Source of the DNA: Natrinema soli
Lineage (GTDB): Archaea > Halobacteriota > Halobacteria > Halobacteriales > Natrialbaceae
Reading direction: 5' to 3'
Length of the DNA stretch: 5,685 nt
Assembly (NCBI RefSeq): GCF_028618695.1
Contig: NZ_JAQIVI010000721.1
Coordinates: 1-5,685 of the forward strand
This document shows positions 5,070 through 5,685 of the stretch, piece by piece. The notes beneath the pieces were generated by a model, which worked only from the letters and a program-made list of their open reading frames with translations, made no database searches and had not been told where the DNA came from. Every line of letters begins with the position of its first letter. The stretch's first letter is position 1. Position numbers and translations under genes: made by a program.

Positions 5070-5299
5070 TTCGGACACCAGTCGACTCTGGCGGAAATAA
5101 TTGCCGCTAGTAGGATCGCCGATCCTCATCACCGTTCGTACAGCGGCTGTATTCGTTGCATTCGCGGTGTTCCCTATACGTCGTGTGAAGGACAGGTCAA
5201 GTTCTCCACCAAAAACAAGCAAGAGTTGCCACTGTCCCGGTAGCCGGGATCGTCGCGAAACCGGTGCGTACTCGGATCTGCGTCTCGAACGGCCGCTCG
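5070..5299. other. Intergenic region of the divergent sulfurtransferases
   Basis: I see no gene in these 230 bases. There are two small near-palindromes: AGGATCG/CGATCCT (5112-5118 with 5120-5126, one base between) and TCCCGG/CCGGGA (5235-5240 with 5244-5249, loop TAG). BRE-like GCGAAACC occurs at 5255-5262, but no good TATA box sits about 25-30 bases before the ATG at 5300. The tssB promoter may therefore lie further upstream or be weak. Confidence 0.5.
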
Positions 5300-5685
5300 A
5301 TGGACGAATCTCTCGTCGTCTCCCCCGACTGGCTCGCAGCGCGTCTGGACGACCCGACCGTACGCATCGTCGACGTCAGGGACGCCTGGGAGTACGACGG
5401 GATCGGTCACCTTCCCGGTGCAGTGAACGTCCCCTTCGATAGCTACCGGGACGAGAGCGACGTCGACCGCGGTACCTTGCCCGGTGCCGAGGCATTCGCC
5501 GATCTGCTCGGCGAGAGGGGGATCGATCCCGACGACACGATCGTCGCCTACGACGACACCCACGGCGTCTTCGCCGCCCGGTTCGTGCTCACCGCCCTCG
5601 AGTACGGCCACGACGACGTCCGTCTGCTCGACGGCGACTACAGCGCCTGGAACCGGGCGTACGAGACCACGAGCGAGACGCCCGC
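5300..5685 (+). CDS. tssB: Second sulfurtransferase (rhodanese family), N-terminal part
   Basis: The first 128 codons of a gene that runs off the right edge. They form one rhodanese domain: VSPDWLAARLDD (7-18), IVDVRDAWEYDGIGHLPGAV (23-42), VPFDSYR (44-50), and YDDTHGVFAARF (84-95) at the position of the active loop, where Asp stands instead of Cys. By analogy with two-domain rhodaneses this is the inactive N-terminal domain, and the catalytic Cys should lie in the missing half. No signal peptide is present, so it acts in the cytoplasm. The start ATG gives the expected family opening. Its neighbour tssA is divergent, 278 bases away. The tssB label rests on memory of haloarchaeal naming and is less certain than the family. 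If the gene turned out to end soon after the window, it would be a single-domain, possibly inactive rhodanese. Confidence 0.88.
   Translation, partial: MDESLVVSPDWLAARLDDPTVRIVDVRDAWEYDGIGHLPGAVNVPFDSYRDESDVDRGTLPGAEAFADLLGERGIDPDDTIVAYDDTHGVFAARFVLTALEYGHDDVRLLDGDYSAWNRAYETTSETP

Noticed and set aside
5174..5611. A 145-residue minus-strand open frame
   Set aside because: It is mostly antisense to the second sulfurtransferase, whose plus-strand translation is clearly a rhodanese domain.

Overview
The window looks like chromosomal DNA of a haloarchaeon. Most genes are GC-rich (a 60-base sample inside the ferritin-like gene counts 67% GC) and encode strongly acidic proteins. Leu-Glu is very often written CTCGAG. 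Several genes have a TATA-like box about 25-30 bases before the ATG with no Shine-Dalgarno, which suggests leaderless transcripts. The secreted protein carries a haloarchaeal Tat-type lipoprotein signal. A member of the Natrialbales is a reasonable guess, but the genus cannot be fixed from this sequence.

Layout from left to right: (1) the 3' end of a hydroxyethylthiazole kinase gene (thiM, thiamine salvage); (2) a small helical haloarchaeal protein of 90 residues with its own promoter; (3) a 115-residue protein of a mostly bacterial family often mislabelled 'n-acetylglutamate synthase', in visibly lower-GC DNA (about 49% over 300 bases counted), probably acquired by transfer; (4) about 860 bases without a gene, holding a dense island of perfect hairpins, a 57-bp tandem repeat (three full copies plus a partial fourth), a 17-bp tandem repeat and other short repeats; (5) a rubrerythrin/ferritin-like protein on the minus strand; (6) divergent from it, a Tat lipoprotein with a polysaccharide-deacetylase-like domain whose metal-binding motifs are substituted; (7) a hairpin plus T-run terminator; (8) a two-domain thiosulfate sulfurtransferase (tssA type) on the minus strand; (9) divergent from it, the start of a second sulfurtransferase (tssB type) running off the right edge.

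The clearest functional unit is the divergent pair of rhodanese-family sulfurtransferases at the right. They share a 278-base intergenic region that contains a 12-bp perfect palindrome near the tssA promoter. The other genes look like independent single transcription units. The items most worth a second look are the repeat and hairpin island, the probably inactive deacetylase-fold lipoprotein, and the low-GC transferred gene. No complete new defence or mobile system is visible.
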